Positions 35,297 to 44,202 of a DNA stretch of 64,000 nucleotides are shown one piece after another (positions within the stretch are counted from its first letter, which is position 1; every line of letters begins with the position of its first letter). Both the position numbers and the translations under genes were made by a program. Source of the stretch: Nitrospira sp. (GTDB lineage Bacteria > Nitrospirota > Nitrospiria > Nitrospirales > Nitrospiraceae); assembly GCA_029194675.1 (NCBI GenBank), contig JARFXP010000001.1, forward strand, positions 856,001 through 920,000, written 5' to 3'. The notes under the pieces are model-generated. The model searched no databases. It was given only the letters and a program-made list of their open reading frames with translations, and was not told where the DNA came from.

Positions 35297-36337
35297 TCAC
35301 TTCTCCTTCAGCACCTGGAGTGTGCGATCCACCACTAGCCGCTCATCCCAGCAGGTGCGTTCGAAGGAAGCAGCGATCCGGCCTTCGGCATCAAGGATGT
35401 ACGCTTCGACGCGGTGCCGGTTCACCAGCGACTCCACGAAGTTGACCCCGAGCTGGAAGTGGGCGCGGAGGGCGTCGAGCCCGTCGGGCGTCCGCAACAT
35501 GCGATGGCGGGCATCCAGGCGCACCCCACGGTTCTGCCCGTAGCCACGCAGCCGGTGGGGGAGATCAAACGCGGGATCGTAGGTAATCGCCGCCGTATGG
35601 ATGTGATCGACGAGCCCCCGCTCCTCCAACAATTTCTGGACCCGCGCGAGTTTCGTGACCGTGAGCGAGCACTTCAGCGGGTTGTCGCAGCGCGTGTAGA
35701 AAAAGACGACGATGGAGGGGTGCCCCCGGAAGAAGTCCTTGAACGTGAGCGAAACGCCCGCATGATCCTCAAAGACGATGGACTCAACCGGCTCGCAGCC
35801 TCGCCGGGAATCGAGCGCCCACGACACCGCGTTACCGAAGTCGCCCTGTCGCGTGCAACAGGTCTTGGGGCCGAGCTGCTCGACGTGTCCCTCGCCGCGG
35901 ATCGCCCCCACGGCTTGGCCCACCTCGCTCCACAATTTGCTGGGGAGCCCGCCCTGTGGCGTGCGCAGCGCCTCCACTTCAGGCAGAACGCTGCGCGCGT
36001 GCGGGCCGAGCCACACCAACGTCGCGAGCAATTCACGAACCGGACTCGTGCCCGTGGGGGAGACCGCGTACTCACCGTACTGTTCGAATGACACGGGCTC
36101 GTCGGTGTCAGGCAGGCGATGGCCGATGCGGGTCGCGGCGGCGCTGTCATTAGGAGGCCGCCTGAGCCGGATTGAAGCGATTGTTCTGTCGTTGCCATCT
36201 CGCCCAGAGCCGATCGACATTGCAATGGAGCAAGAAGAACAACGGATCGCGTGCGGTGGAACGTCGTCCCATTGTAAAATCTCGCTTCGCAAAGTTTGAC
36301 GAGGTTGCCGACGTGCCAGTGGGAAACATTTCGCCAC
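35297..36337 (-). CDS. SCO1/SenC-like protein with HEAT-like N-terminal part
   Basis: The C-terminal half (about residues 190-346) has a thioredoxin-like SCO pattern: VVFFYTRCDNPLKCSLTVTK, then TAAITYDPAFDLPHRLRGYG and VEAYILDAEGRI. The copper-site Cys pair is spaced C-x5-C (CDNPLKC) rather than the usual C-x3-C. Residues about 105-160 (VRELLATLVWLGPHARSVLPEV) look like a HEAT repeat. No signal peptide is visible and the first 80 residues have poor coding character, so the N-terminus may be wrong or lost. SCO proteins insert copper into cytochrome oxidase or act as thiol redox proteins. Confidence 0.7.
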   Translation of the reverse strand: MAKCFPLARRQPRQTLRSEILQWDDVPPHAIRCSSCSIAMSIGSGRDGNDRTIASIRLRRPPNDSAAATRIGHRLPDTDEPVSFEQYGEYAVSPTGTSPVRELLATLVWLGPHARSVLPEVEALRTPQGGLPSKLWSEVGQAVGAIRGEGHVEQLGPKTCCTRQGDFGNAVSWALDSRRGCEPVESIVFEDHAGVSLTFKDFFRGHPSIVVFFYTRCDNPLKCSLTVTKLARVQKLLEERGLVDHIHTAAITYDPAFDLPHRLRGYGQNRGVRLDARHRMLRTPDGLDALRAHFQLGVNFVESLVNRHRVEAYILDAEGRIAASFERTCWDERLVVDRTLQVLKEK

Positions 36338-36904
36338 CCTTGATGTCGTGATGCCGCGCGTGGAGAGTGAGCTATTTTTTTAAATACTCCTAATTGCGCG
36401 GGTCTGTCAACCGATATTCCGTCGAAATACTTAATTATGAATCAATACAAATGACCGGCAATTTAAGACATTGAATATTAATATGTTTCTTAAGCTAGGT
36501 TTTTTCACTGAGCACTGCGGAATCCGGGGTCACTCTGCTGCACGAGGCGGTAACATCCCGCCACCGCTGTACATTGGCGAAGGATGCGCTAACGCCGTTC
36601 CACGTTCACTCGGTGAAAGATCAGAAAGATAATTCGCTCCAGAGGCTGCACGTTGATGCAACACACCATCGCCCGAATCCGCGGATACGCTCGGACGAAA
36701 TAGCGGTCGGCGTGGCAGCCGAAGAACGACCGGCGAGCCGGCGAGCAGCAGGCGCCGCGCGGAGAAGTCGGACACGAAGACAGGAACATGGTGACCAAGG
36801 GGATAGCGGGGCGATGGAGCGTTGTTGGTCGGCCAATTATACGCCTCCGCTACGGAGTGTGGGCTCTTGCAGCGAAGGCTACCGATGCGGTAGCGTTGGC
36901 TGCG
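36338..36904. other. 570-bp stretch with no recognised gene
   Basis: The left part (36360-36520) is AT-rich, unlike its surroundings, and may hold promoters. The right part has open frames on both strands, none with a motif or start site I would support. It lies next to the IS1380 remnant and may contain more decayed mobile DNA. Confidence 0.35.
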
Positions 36905-37210
36905 ATGCCTCGGGGACCTCAGGAGCTTGCGATCAGGTTTGGCGCCGCCACTCTGACACATTACAGGGGCATCCATCTGCTTCATCGATTCTTATCGCGG
37001 ATCGGCTTCAAAGACGCACCGGCCATCCAGATTCGAGCGACTCAGCGAAACAACCGCTACAGTGTCGGCGCTGCCATACCCGATGATTCTCGGACTCGGC
37101 CGGATCGAGATTACCCGCTTGCTCCGACAGAACGGGATGTTTCAGCGCCTCACCGGCCTGCCCAGGTATCCCGATCCACCACGCGTCGCCGATTGTTGCT
37201 TTGGCGGTAG
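36905..37210 (+). pseudogene. IS1380-type transposase N-terminal remnant
   Basis: The plus strand gives GAATLTHYRGIHLLHRFLSR, then QRNNRYSVG. After a frameshift near 37065 it gives LPYPMILGLGRIEITRLLRQ, then NGMFQRLTGLPRYPDPPRV. This is the ordered N-terminal part of IS1380-family transposases. The catalytic domain is absent, and hpnM begins 130 bp later. It is a dead fragment of an insertion sequence. Confidence 0.72.
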
Positions 37211-37343
37211 GCCTTGCGGCAAATTGAGAGACTGAAGCCAGGAAACGATCATTTTTCACGCCGGATTCAGGATAATGTCATGGAGTAGCGGGACATCCCG
37301 CCCTCTGAGTGTATCGAGACATGTGTCGCAAGGAGGTCTGTTC

Positions 37344-37970
37344 ATGTGGCTCAAGACGCCTGCCAGCGCCGGCTTCTCTCTTCTGGTGTTCTGCACGGTG
37401 ATGGTTCTGCCTGTGCACATCAGGGGTGAGACGCCAGGGCCCGCCCCAGTCATAGCACGCTTCAACGAGGCACTGATCGAAGCCATGAGGGGTGGGAAGG
37501 AATTGGGGTTCAGCGGACGCTATCGCCTGCTTGAGCCGGTCGTGACCGAGACCTTCTTGCCTCCGTACATGGCGAGCGTCTCTGTCGGCAGACACTGGAA
37601 GACGCTCACGGAGGAGCAGCAGCGGCAGTTTGAAGCAATCTATGCCGAATGGTTGATTGCGAACTATGCGAAGAATTTTCACGCCTACGCAGGAGAGCGC
37701 TTCGAGATCACGAAACAGTCCCAGACGGCAAGCGGCGCTGCAGTCCTGAGCAAACTTCTGAACGCGCAAGGCAAAGCAACCGAGTTCGACTACCGTCTGC
37801 GACTGACGGAGGATGCCTGGCACATTGTGGACATACGCATTTCGGGCGTGAGTCAGCTTGCCAATACGCGCGCTCAATTTGTGAGCGTCCTTGATAAAAA
37901 TGGCTTCGACGAGCTCGTGGCGTCGCTCAAGCGAAAGATTCGGGAGTTCTCCCGGAGCGATGGCCAATGA
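37344..37970 (+). CDS. hpnM: MlaC/Ttg2D-like periplasmic protein, HpnM type
   Basis: The ATG at 37344 follows AAGGAGG (7-base spacing) and gives 208 aa with a signal peptide (FSLLVFCTVMVLPVHIRGE). The mature protein has the Tol_Tol_Ttg2/MlaC pattern: RYRLLEPVVTETFLPPYMAS, then LTEEQQRQFEAIYAEWLIANYAKNF and WHIVDIRISGVSQL. Proteins of this family carry phospholipids or hopanoids in the periplasm. The gene lies 65 bp before an HpnN-like RND transporter, the pairing seen in hopanoid clusters, which supports HpnM. Confidence 0.86.
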   Translation: MWLKTPASAGFSLLVFCTVMVLPVHIRGETPGPAPVIARFNEALIEAMRGGKELGFSGRYRLLEPVVTETFLPPYMASVSVGRHWKTLTEEQQRQFEAIYAEWLIANYAKNFHAYAGERFEITKQSQTASGAAVLSKLLNAQGKATEFDYRLRLTEDAWHIVDIRISGVSQLANTRAQFVSVLDKNGFDELVASLKRKIREFSRSDGQ

Positions 37971-38035
37971 GACAAAACCCACTGACTGACTGAGATACGC
38001 TGAAGGGCCAACACTCACACCGATCCGAATCACCC

Positions 38036-40675
38036 ATGCTCACCGAGCCTACCCTTACCCGCACACAGCGCCTGCTGAGTGCCTGGGTTCTCCTCATTCA
38101 GCATCATGCCGTCGCCGTGCTCGTGGGCACTGTCCTGCTGACGCTTGGGACCCTCTATTACTCCGCCGCCCATTTCAAGCTCAACGCCGACATCCATGCC
38201 ATGATGTCTGATAAGCTGTCCTACCGCGGATTGTACAAGGAATTCTCCAAGGCCTTTCCACAACAGAGCGACACCGTCGTCGTTGTCATCGACGGCATCA
38301 CCACGGAACAGGCAGAGGCAGCACGGAAAACTCTAGCCGAGCAACTGAGGAACGAACAGGCGATCTTCGCCGACGTCTATGAACCAGGGGCCGGAGCGTT
38401 CTTTCAACAGAACGGCCTCCTGTACCTGAACACCGAAGAACTGGAGAGACTCGGAGACCGACTCTCGGCAGCCCAACCCCTTCTGGCGCTGCTCTCCAAG
38501 GACCTCAGCCTCCGCGGGCTGTTCGAGGTCGTTGAAAAGGCCTTGGAGCAAGAAGATCTCAGTGAGGCCCAAGACCGCACCCTTGTCCTCCTACTCGACG
38601 GGATGAACAACGCCTTCGCCGGCGCGGTTCACGGAACGGTCTACCAGATGTCATGGGAGGGCCTGGCGCTCGGCGCAGAGCAGACGGCGGGGCAATGCCG
38701 CCAGTTCATCATCCTGAAGCCACGAGTCGCGGAGGCATCTCTGTCTGCGGGAAGCGTCCACCTCGAGACCATTCGCCGGGTTGCCGGGCAGTTCGGCTAC
38801 AATCAGACCGGAACCGCACGCGTGCGGATCACCGGAGATTTCGCCCTTGCGTACGAGAACCTCCTCGAAGTCCGCAACAGCACCGGCATTGCGACCGTCG
38901 CGTCGCTCCTTCTTGTGGCGCTGGTCCTTTCTGTGGGTCTCTACTTCTCAGGGCGCCTCATCGTTTGCAGCCTGGTCACATTGATCACGGGGCTCCTCTG
39001 GTCCACCGCATTCGCGCTTGCCACCGTGGGCAGTCTCAACATGATCTCCGTCACCTTCGCCGTGCTGTTCATCGGACTGGGCATCGACTACAGCATACAG
39101 TTCTGCCTCAGACATCGGGAGCTGCTGCTGCAAAGCGGCCATCAGCAGACCAGCCTCACGTCGACAGCCACCAGTGTCGGCAGAAGTCTCTTCTTCAGCG
39201 CTGCAACCACGGCCCTCGGCTTCTACGCCTTCGTTCCCACTGCCTATGCAGGCGTGGCTGAACTGGGCTTCATCTCAGGGTCGAGTATGTTCATCAGCTT
39301 CTTCGGAAACATAACCGTGCTGCCCGCTCTGCTGACCGTCCTCCCCGTGAAGGAGTGCCGGCGGTGGGACCCCTCCTGGCCCTGGCTCGTCGATCTGCCG
39401 TACCGGTATCCGCGCGGCGTCGTCGCCGTCGGTGCACTGGGGGCGTTGGTCTCGCTCTTGGCCGTTCCACGAGTCTTCTTCGACTACAACCCCCTCAACC
39501 TCCACGACAAGTCATCAGAGTCTGTGGCAACCATGCAGGAACTCTTCAATGACCCTCAGGGTCAGCCCTGGACCATTTCGGTGCTTGTGGACGGTGAGGA
39601 CGAAGCCCTTCGTCTCGCCGAGCAGCTGAAGAGCCTGAAGGAAGTCAGAACGGCCGTCACGATACATGATTTCATCCCGAGCAATCAGCAGGACAAGATC
39701 CAGCTTATTTCCGACATCGCGCTGTTCATGTCACCCGAGCTCGAGCGGCCTCACGTCACGCGCCCCACCTATGAGCAAAACATTCACGCGCTTGCACGCC
39801 TGGAGCGGTCTCTCGAGAGCCATCTCAACGGACTCCGGCATTCCACCAGAGCGTCGGCGCAGAAGCTGTATGACAGCCTCAGAAGATTCAGGGGCCTTCT
39901 TGAAGACAGCCGGCGCGGCTTGTCCGCCCTGGTCCTGCTCGACGAGAGTTTGACGCCCGGGCTTTCCATGCTGCTTGAGAGACTTGGGACATCGCTGCAG
40001 CCAAGCCTGGTAGAGGGACCATCCTCCCTTCCTCGAGCATTGCGGAGCCAGTACGTCTCCGCGGACGGCCGCTTCCGTATTCAGGTGTTCCCGCGCGACA
40101 ACATCACGCACCTGGCCAGTCTGGAAGAATTTGTCCGTGCGGTCAGGTCCGTGGCGCCGAACGCGACCGACACCCCTGTGTCGGTGTACGAAGCAGGCAG
40201 GGCCATAGCAGCCTCGTTCAGGGAGGCCTCGCTGTACGCGGTGATCATCATCTGCGCCGTTGTGCTCCTCGGTCTCAGAAGCAGGTCCAAGGCCCTGCTG
40301 ATCCTCACCCCCATGGCGCTCGCCTTCCTGCTCACGGCCGCTGCCTCGGTGTTGCTCGGCGTCCCGCTCAATTTCGCCAACGTCATCGTTGTGCCGCTAA
40401 TTCTCGGGATCGGGGTCCACAGCGGCGTCATATTCATTGTCCGCGACTGGAAAGACCCGAAACGGGAGGACAACCTGCTGAAATCCAGTATGGCCCGCGC
40501 CACGCTGTTCAGCAATCTGGCCACGATGATCAGTACGGCAAGCCTCGCCTTCTCTCCACACCAGGGGATTGCGAGCATCGGGATCCTCCTGAGCATCTGT
40601 CTCGCGTTCCTCATTCTTTCGACGCTGCTCTTCCTGCCGTCATTGATGGTGCTGCTCAACGTGCGGCTTGAGTAA
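38036..40675 (+). CDS. hpnN: HpnN-type MMPL/RND lipid transporter
   Basis: This 879-aa protein has the two-fold RND layout. An N-terminal helix is followed by a large periplasmic domain, five or six helices (including MISVTFAVLFIGLGIDYSIQF), a second periplasmic domain and a final helix bundle (NFANVIVVPLILGIGVHSGVIF). The glycine-rich GIGxDYSIQ and GIGVHSG segments are typical of the MMPL and hopanoid-RND group. It probably moves hopanoids or other lipids from the inner toward the outer membrane with the HpnM partner upstream. Confidence 0.9.
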   Translation: MLTEPTLTRTQRLLSAWVLLIQHHAVAVLVGTVLLTLGTLYYSAAHFKLNADIHAMMSDKLSYRGLYKEFSKAFPQQSDTVVVVIDGITTEQAEAARKTLAEQLRNEQAIFADVYEPGAGAFFQQNGLLYLNTEELERLGDRLSAAQPLLALLSKDLSLRGLFEVVEKALEQEDLSEAQDRTLVLLLDGMNNAFAGAVHGTVYQMSWEGLALGAEQTAGQCRQFIILKPRVAEASLSAGSVHLETIRRVAGQFGYNQTGTARVRITGDFALAYENLLEVRNSTGIATVASLLLVALVLSVGLYFSGRLIVCSLVTLITGLLWSTAFALATVGSLNMISVTFAVLFIGLGIDYSIQFCLRHRELLLQSGHQQTSLTSTATSVGRSLFFSAATTALGFYAFVPTAYAGVAELGFISGSSMFISFFGNITVLPALLTVLPVKECRRWDPSWPWLVDLPYRYPRGVVAVGALGALVSLLAVPRVFFDYNPLNLHDKSSESVATMQELFNDPQGQPWTISVLVDGEDEALRLAEQLKSLKEVRTAVTIHDFIPSNQQDKIQLISDIALFMSPELERPHVTRPTYEQNIHALARLERSLESHLNGLRHSTRASAQKLYDSLRRFRGLLEDSRRGLSALVLLDESLTPGLSMLLERLGTSLQPSLVEGPSSLPRALRSQYVSADGRFRIQVFPRDNITHLASLEEFVRAVRSVAPNATDTPVSVYEAGRAIAASFREASLYAVIIICAVVLLGLRSRSKALLILTPMALAFLLTAAASVLLGVPLNFANVIVVPLILGIGVHSGVIFIVRDWKDPKREDNLLKSSMARATLFSNLATMISTASLAFSPHQGIASIGILLSICLAFLILSTLLFLPSLMVLLNVRLE

Positions 40676-40760
40676 CGGGCATGAGCCGTCCGTACCAGCC
40701 CGAGGACCGGCAGGCTAGGAACGGGTACAAGAGCTGTGTGATCTGAGTCACCGACCTGTC

Positions 40761-40796
40761 CGCTAGGGAACACTGGCCCTAGCGAAATCCCTAGGG
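40761..40796. promoter_or_regulatory. CTAGGG inverted repeats upstream of sulfotransferase
   Basis: CGCTAGGG (40761-40768) and CCCTAGCG (40777-40784) are perfect 8-bp inverted arms with an 8-bp spacer. A third palindromic unit CCCTAGGG lies at 40789-40796. The array is 55 bp upstream of the preferred ATG of the sulfotransferase. It could be a repressor-binding site, or a hairpin ending the hpnMN transcript, but no T-tract follows. Confidence 0.5.
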
Positions 40797-40850
40797 AACG
40801 TGTTACAAAAGGGCCGTGAGCAACGTCCGGCGCCTCAACAGTTCTCATTA

Positions 40851-42167
40851 ATGGCTGAGATTCAGGGAAAAGAAGTCGCCGCTCATCCTCTGAGACCCAC
40901 CGTCCTCCCCCCTGCAGGGGGCGGTCTGCCGGTATCCACCCGGCAGCGCTGGACGGTGAGACGCTCCTTCCTCGTCCACACAATCAACGCGCTGGGCGGC
41001 ACTGTCGGTCAGGCAACATTGGCAAGCCTTGAGGAAGAGGAACTCATAAAGGCGGCACGCCGCCGGGCTGGCCATGACGACTTTGGTGACTCATCCTTTC
41101 GAGAACCCCTCCGCCGCCTCGTTTCGTCTTTTCAGGCGGAAGCCCATCTTCACCCTTTAGGGCGACTGACCGTTCGTTCCCAACTGACCATGCTCCTGGT
41201 GAACCGCTTGCGGCTGCAGGAAGATCGCAGGCGTCATCCCGGTATCGTTGAGCAGCACATTCGACGACCGATCATCATCACGGGCCTGCCCCGCACCGGG
41301 ACGACGTTTCTCCATGGCCTGCTGGCCCTTGACCCAGCCAACCGGGTTCCACGCACCTGGGAAACCCTGTACCCCAGCCCGCCGCCGGAGACAGAGACGT
41401 ACCACGTTGACCGGCGCATTGCCCTGGTTGATCGTCAGCTCCGCTGGTTCCATCGAATGGTTCAGGACGTCAACCGTGTGCATCCCGTCAGTGCAGAGCT
41501 TCCCGAGGAGTGTCTCGTGCTCCTTGGCCATTCTTTCATGAGCTACCTGTTCGTGGCGAGCCACCGGCTGCCGTCCTATCTTGACTGGCTTGAATCTCAG
41601 GACCTCCGCCCCTCATACGAGATGCACCGTAGATTCTTGCAGCACTTGCAGTGGCGGTGTCCGGGGGAGCGTTGGGTGTTGAAGACGCCGGCTCACATGT
41701 TCGATTTCGAGGCGATGTTCGAGACCTACCCTGACGCCTGTGTCGTGATGACACACCGCGACCCCATAGAGGTGATCGCCTCCAACGCCAGTCTGACGGC
41801 AACCCTCAAATCTGCCTTCAGCGACGATGTTGATCCTGTTGAAGTGGGACGAGAGTGCAGTCGAAGATGGTCCGAAGCTCTCCGCAGAGCTCTGCGTTCG
41901 CGCGACCGCGGCTGCGTTCCCTCGGAGCGCTTCCTCGATCTCTACTACACTGACCTGGTCGCTGACCCGGTGGCAGCTGTGGAAAGAGTCTATGGACATT
42001 TTGACCTGCCCTTGTCCGACGGACTTCGGGACAAGGTTCGGGAATTCGTGAACAGGAACCCAAGGAACCGTTTTGGGACACACCGGTATACCCTCCATGA
42101 CTTTGGTTTGGATCTTCAGGAGGAAGAAAAGAGGTATGCCGCCTACCGGGAACGGTTTCGCTTGTGA
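40851..42167 (+). CDS. Sulfotransferase-family protein
   Basis: The PAPS 5'-phosphosulfate loop is clear: PIIITGLPRTGTTFLHGLLA. The 3'-phosphate site lies in VVMTHRDPIEVIASNASL, and the protein ends YRERFRL. About 438 aa, as in the Sulfotransfer_3 group that modifies lipids or other small molecules. It is cytoplasmic. It follows hpnMN on the same strand with a 175-bp gap that holds CTAGGG repeats, so it may be separately controlled. A GTG at 40800 would extend it by 17 residues. A lipid acceptor is a guess from context. Confidence 0.87.
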   Translation: MAEIQGKEVAAHPLRPTVLPPAGGGLPVSTRQRWTVRRSFLVHTINALGGTVGQATLASLEEEELIKAARRRAGHDDFGDSSFREPLRRLVSSFQAEAHLHPLGRLTVRSQLTMLLVNRLRLQEDRRRHPGIVEQHIRRPIIITGLPRTGTTFLHGLLALDPANRVPRTWETLYPSPPPETETYHVDRRIALVDRQLRWFHRMVQDVNRVHPVSAELPEECLVLLGHSFMSYLFVASHRLPSYLDWLESQDLRPSYEMHRRFLQHLQWRCPGERWVLKTPAHMFDFEAMFETYPDACVVMTHRDPIEVIASNASLTATLKSAFSDDVDPVEVGRECSRRWSEALRRALRSRDRGCVPSERFLDLYYTDLVADPVAAVERVYGHFDLPLSDGLRDKVREFVNRNPRNRFGTHRYTLHDFGLDLQEEEKRYAAYRERFRL

Positions 42168-42801
42168 TGTCGACCCGCCGGTCCGGGAGGCCCTTTGCTT
42201 TTGCGGACCGTCTAGTACTACTGTGTCACAAAACTATCGTGTGTGATCTGCCTCGGCCGCACGAGACACAGGGCAGGGACTGCAGCATCGATCGAGCTTG
42301 AATCCGACACATCGTTTCCATGGACGACGGCACATGCTGCTCAGACCGCACTGGCAGTTCACCATGGTTTGAACCCTCGGGGTAGGCGAGCGGCCTGGAG
42401 GAAGGAAAGCGGCACAGGGGGGAAAGCCGAGCGCGCTCGGCACCTAGGAAGGCGAAGGTCACCGTTTGTAAAGGTCGAATCTCTGGACGGTTATTCATAT
42501 TCATATTTCGCCCTCCACTCCCAGCTGAAATCGCACATCTACGAGCGCGTCACGAACATACTACCAGGCCGGCCCTGGCGGACGTTCCTGGTGGATACTC
42601 CAGTTCGGTCGAGGTCAAAGAGATCCGCATCTTCGGCGGTGTCGAGCCCCAATCTCAAAGGGCCAAGTGCTGCGCCTGCTTGAGGCCGCCGCCAAAGCAG
42701 ACAAGCAATTTGTGAATCGCTGTCGATTTGAGGCCCACTGATTCGACTAATGGATAGAGAGACCTTTTTCAAGGCTACACCCCTAAACAAGAGGCGCTGC
42801 A
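42168..42801. other. 630-bp stretch with possible gene debris
   Basis: No intact gene is supported. The plus strand near 42650-42740 reads GQVLRLLEAAAKADKQFVN and then a stop, which looks like the C-terminus of a lost protein whose family I cannot name. The rest has no motif. It precedes a truncated YciI gene, so the whole stretch is probably decaying. Confidence 0.35.
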
Positions 42802-43005
42802 ATGCGATTCATGATCATTGTCAAAGCTACGAAGGAGTCGGAAGCCGGGGTGATACAGAACGCGCAGTTGTTGACGGAGATGGGCGAATACAACGAAGGA
42901 TTGGTGAACGCGGGCGTGATGCTCGCGGGCGAAGGGCTTCAACCAAGTTCGAAGGGCGCGCCTGTGCGTGCCCCAGAAAACCGCTTGTGTCCAGAATCAA
43001 TCTGA
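42802..43005 (+). pseudogene. Truncated YciI-family protein
   Basis: MRFMIIVKATKESEAGV and GEYNEGLVNAGVMLAGEGLQ match the start of the longer YciI type that is often paired with PhnB-like proteins. Homology stops after about 53 residues, before the conserved D-G-P-F motif, and the frame ends 14 residues later. A deletion has removed the C-terminal half. A PhnB-like gene follows 42 bp downstream, the usual partner order. Confidence 0.72.
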
Positions 43006-43047
43006 CGGGAAAAGAGACGCATTCACAACATAAGAGAGGAGAACATC

Positions 43048-43479
43048 ATGCACATTCAACCTTATCTGTTTTTCAACGGACGGGCGGAGGAGGCGCTCCA
43101 TTTCTATACTCAGGCGGTCGGCGCCGAAGTCACCACGCTGATGCGCTTCAAGGATAGTCCTGAAGGCTCCCCCACCGACATGACTCCGAAAAGCTGGAGC
43201 GACAAAGTGATGCATGCCAATGTTCGCATCGGTGATACGCAGGTGATGGCTTCGGACGGTTGTAGCCAGGAACCGTTGGGCTTTCACGGGTTTTCGCTCT
43301 CTCTATCCGTCGGTACGGTCGCGGAGGCCGACAAATGCTTCACAGCGTTGGCCGACGGAGGCAAGGTGGATATGCCGCTCAGCGAAACATTTTGGTCCCC
43401 TCGATTCGGTATGCTCACGGATCGTTTTGGCGTGGCCTGGATGATCGGCCTGTTCGACGACAAGACAAAGGTTGCATAA
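43048..43479 (+). CDS. PhnB-like VOC protein
   Basis: This 143-aa protein has the pattern IQPYLFFNGRAEEALHFYTQAVGAEV, then MHANVRIGDTQVMASDG and SETFWSPRFGMLTDRFGVAWMIG. This is the PhnB/3-demethylubiquinone-methyltransferase-like branch of the VOC superfamily. The metal ligands of true glyoxalases are only partly kept. AGAGGAG precedes the ATG. It follows the truncated YciI gene. Function unknown. Confidence 0.9.
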   Translation: MHIQPYLFFNGRAEEALHFYTQAVGAEVTTLMRFKDSPEGSPTDMTPKSWSDKVMHANVRIGDTQVMASDGCSQEPLGFHGFSLSLSVGTVAEADKCFTALADGGKVDMPLSETFWSPRFGMLTDRFGVAWMIGLFDDKTKVA

Positions 43480-43529
43480 TTGTTTATCATCACAATCGAT
43501 AACTGAGATCACATCAACAGGAGGCCACC

Positions 43530-44129
43530 ATGCAGTTGAAACCCTTGGCAGTGACCACATTGTGCATCATGCTGACCGGCTGGCCGGTTTTCGCCAAAGA
43601 GAAGAAGCATGAAAGAGCGATGGACCCACAGCAGATGATGGAGATCTGGAAGCAATTGGCGCAGCCCGGTGAGCCGCACAAGCTGTTCGCGACATTGGCC
43701 GGCAGTTGGACGACCCAGACCAAGGAGTGGATGGAGCCGGGCAAACCTCCGACGGAATCCACCGGCACGGCGGAGATGAAAATGTTGCTCGATGGGCGAT
43801 TTCTCTATCAAGAGTACAACGCCCAAATGATGGGGCAGCCCTTCTCTGGGATCGGGATCGATGGGTACGATAATCTGACCAAGAAATACGTGACCGCCTG
43901 GATCGATACCATGGGGACCGGCATTTTCTTCATGGAAGGCACGGCGAGCCCCGACGGTAAGACCATTACGCTGCGAGGCTCACATCCTGAGCCGGGCGGC
44001 GGCAAGATGACGCATCGTGCGGTCTGGAAAATTGCCGACGCCAACAACCCTACGTTCGAGATGTACGGTGCCCACGGAAAGCAAAAAGAAACGAAATTTC
44101 TGGAGATCATCTACAGCAGGAAACCGTAA
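43530..44129 (+). CDS. DUF1579-family exported protein
   Basis: This 199-aa protein has a signal peptide (AVTTLCIMLTGWPVFAKE). The mature part has LFATLAGSWTTQTKEWMEPG, FLYQEYNAQMMGQPFSGIGIDGYD and TLRGSHPEPGGGKMTHR, the DUF1579 pattern of a beta-barrel, lipocalin-like fold. AGGAGG precedes the ATG. It lies in a run of plus-strand genes with short gaps (PhnB-like, DUF1579, BNR, MoaD-like). It may bind a small molecule in the periplasm. Confidence 0.88.
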   Translation: MQLKPLAVTTLCIMLTGWPVFAKEKKHERAMDPQQMMEIWKQLAQPGEPHKLFATLAGSWTTQTKEWMEPGKPPTESTGTAEMKMLLDGRFLYQEYNAQMMGQPFSGIGIDGYDNLTKKYVTAWIDTMGTGIFFMEGTASPDGKTITLRGSHPEPGGGKMTHRAVWKIADANNPTFEMYGAHGKQKETKFLEIIYSRKP

Positions 44130-44202
44130 TCGGACGACAACTTGACGAAGCGGCTGACGGCTGACCGCCGAAAACCGGTCATCACGAGAAAGGGATCACA
44201 CC

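Noticed and set aside
36530..36985. Minus-strand open frame of 151 codons
   Set aside because: The opposite strand over its right part carries the IS1380 remnant, and the frame itself has no motif.
42243..42683. Plus-strand open frame of 146 codons between the sulfotransferase and the YciI fragment
   Set aside because: No start site or motif; composition is not protein-like.
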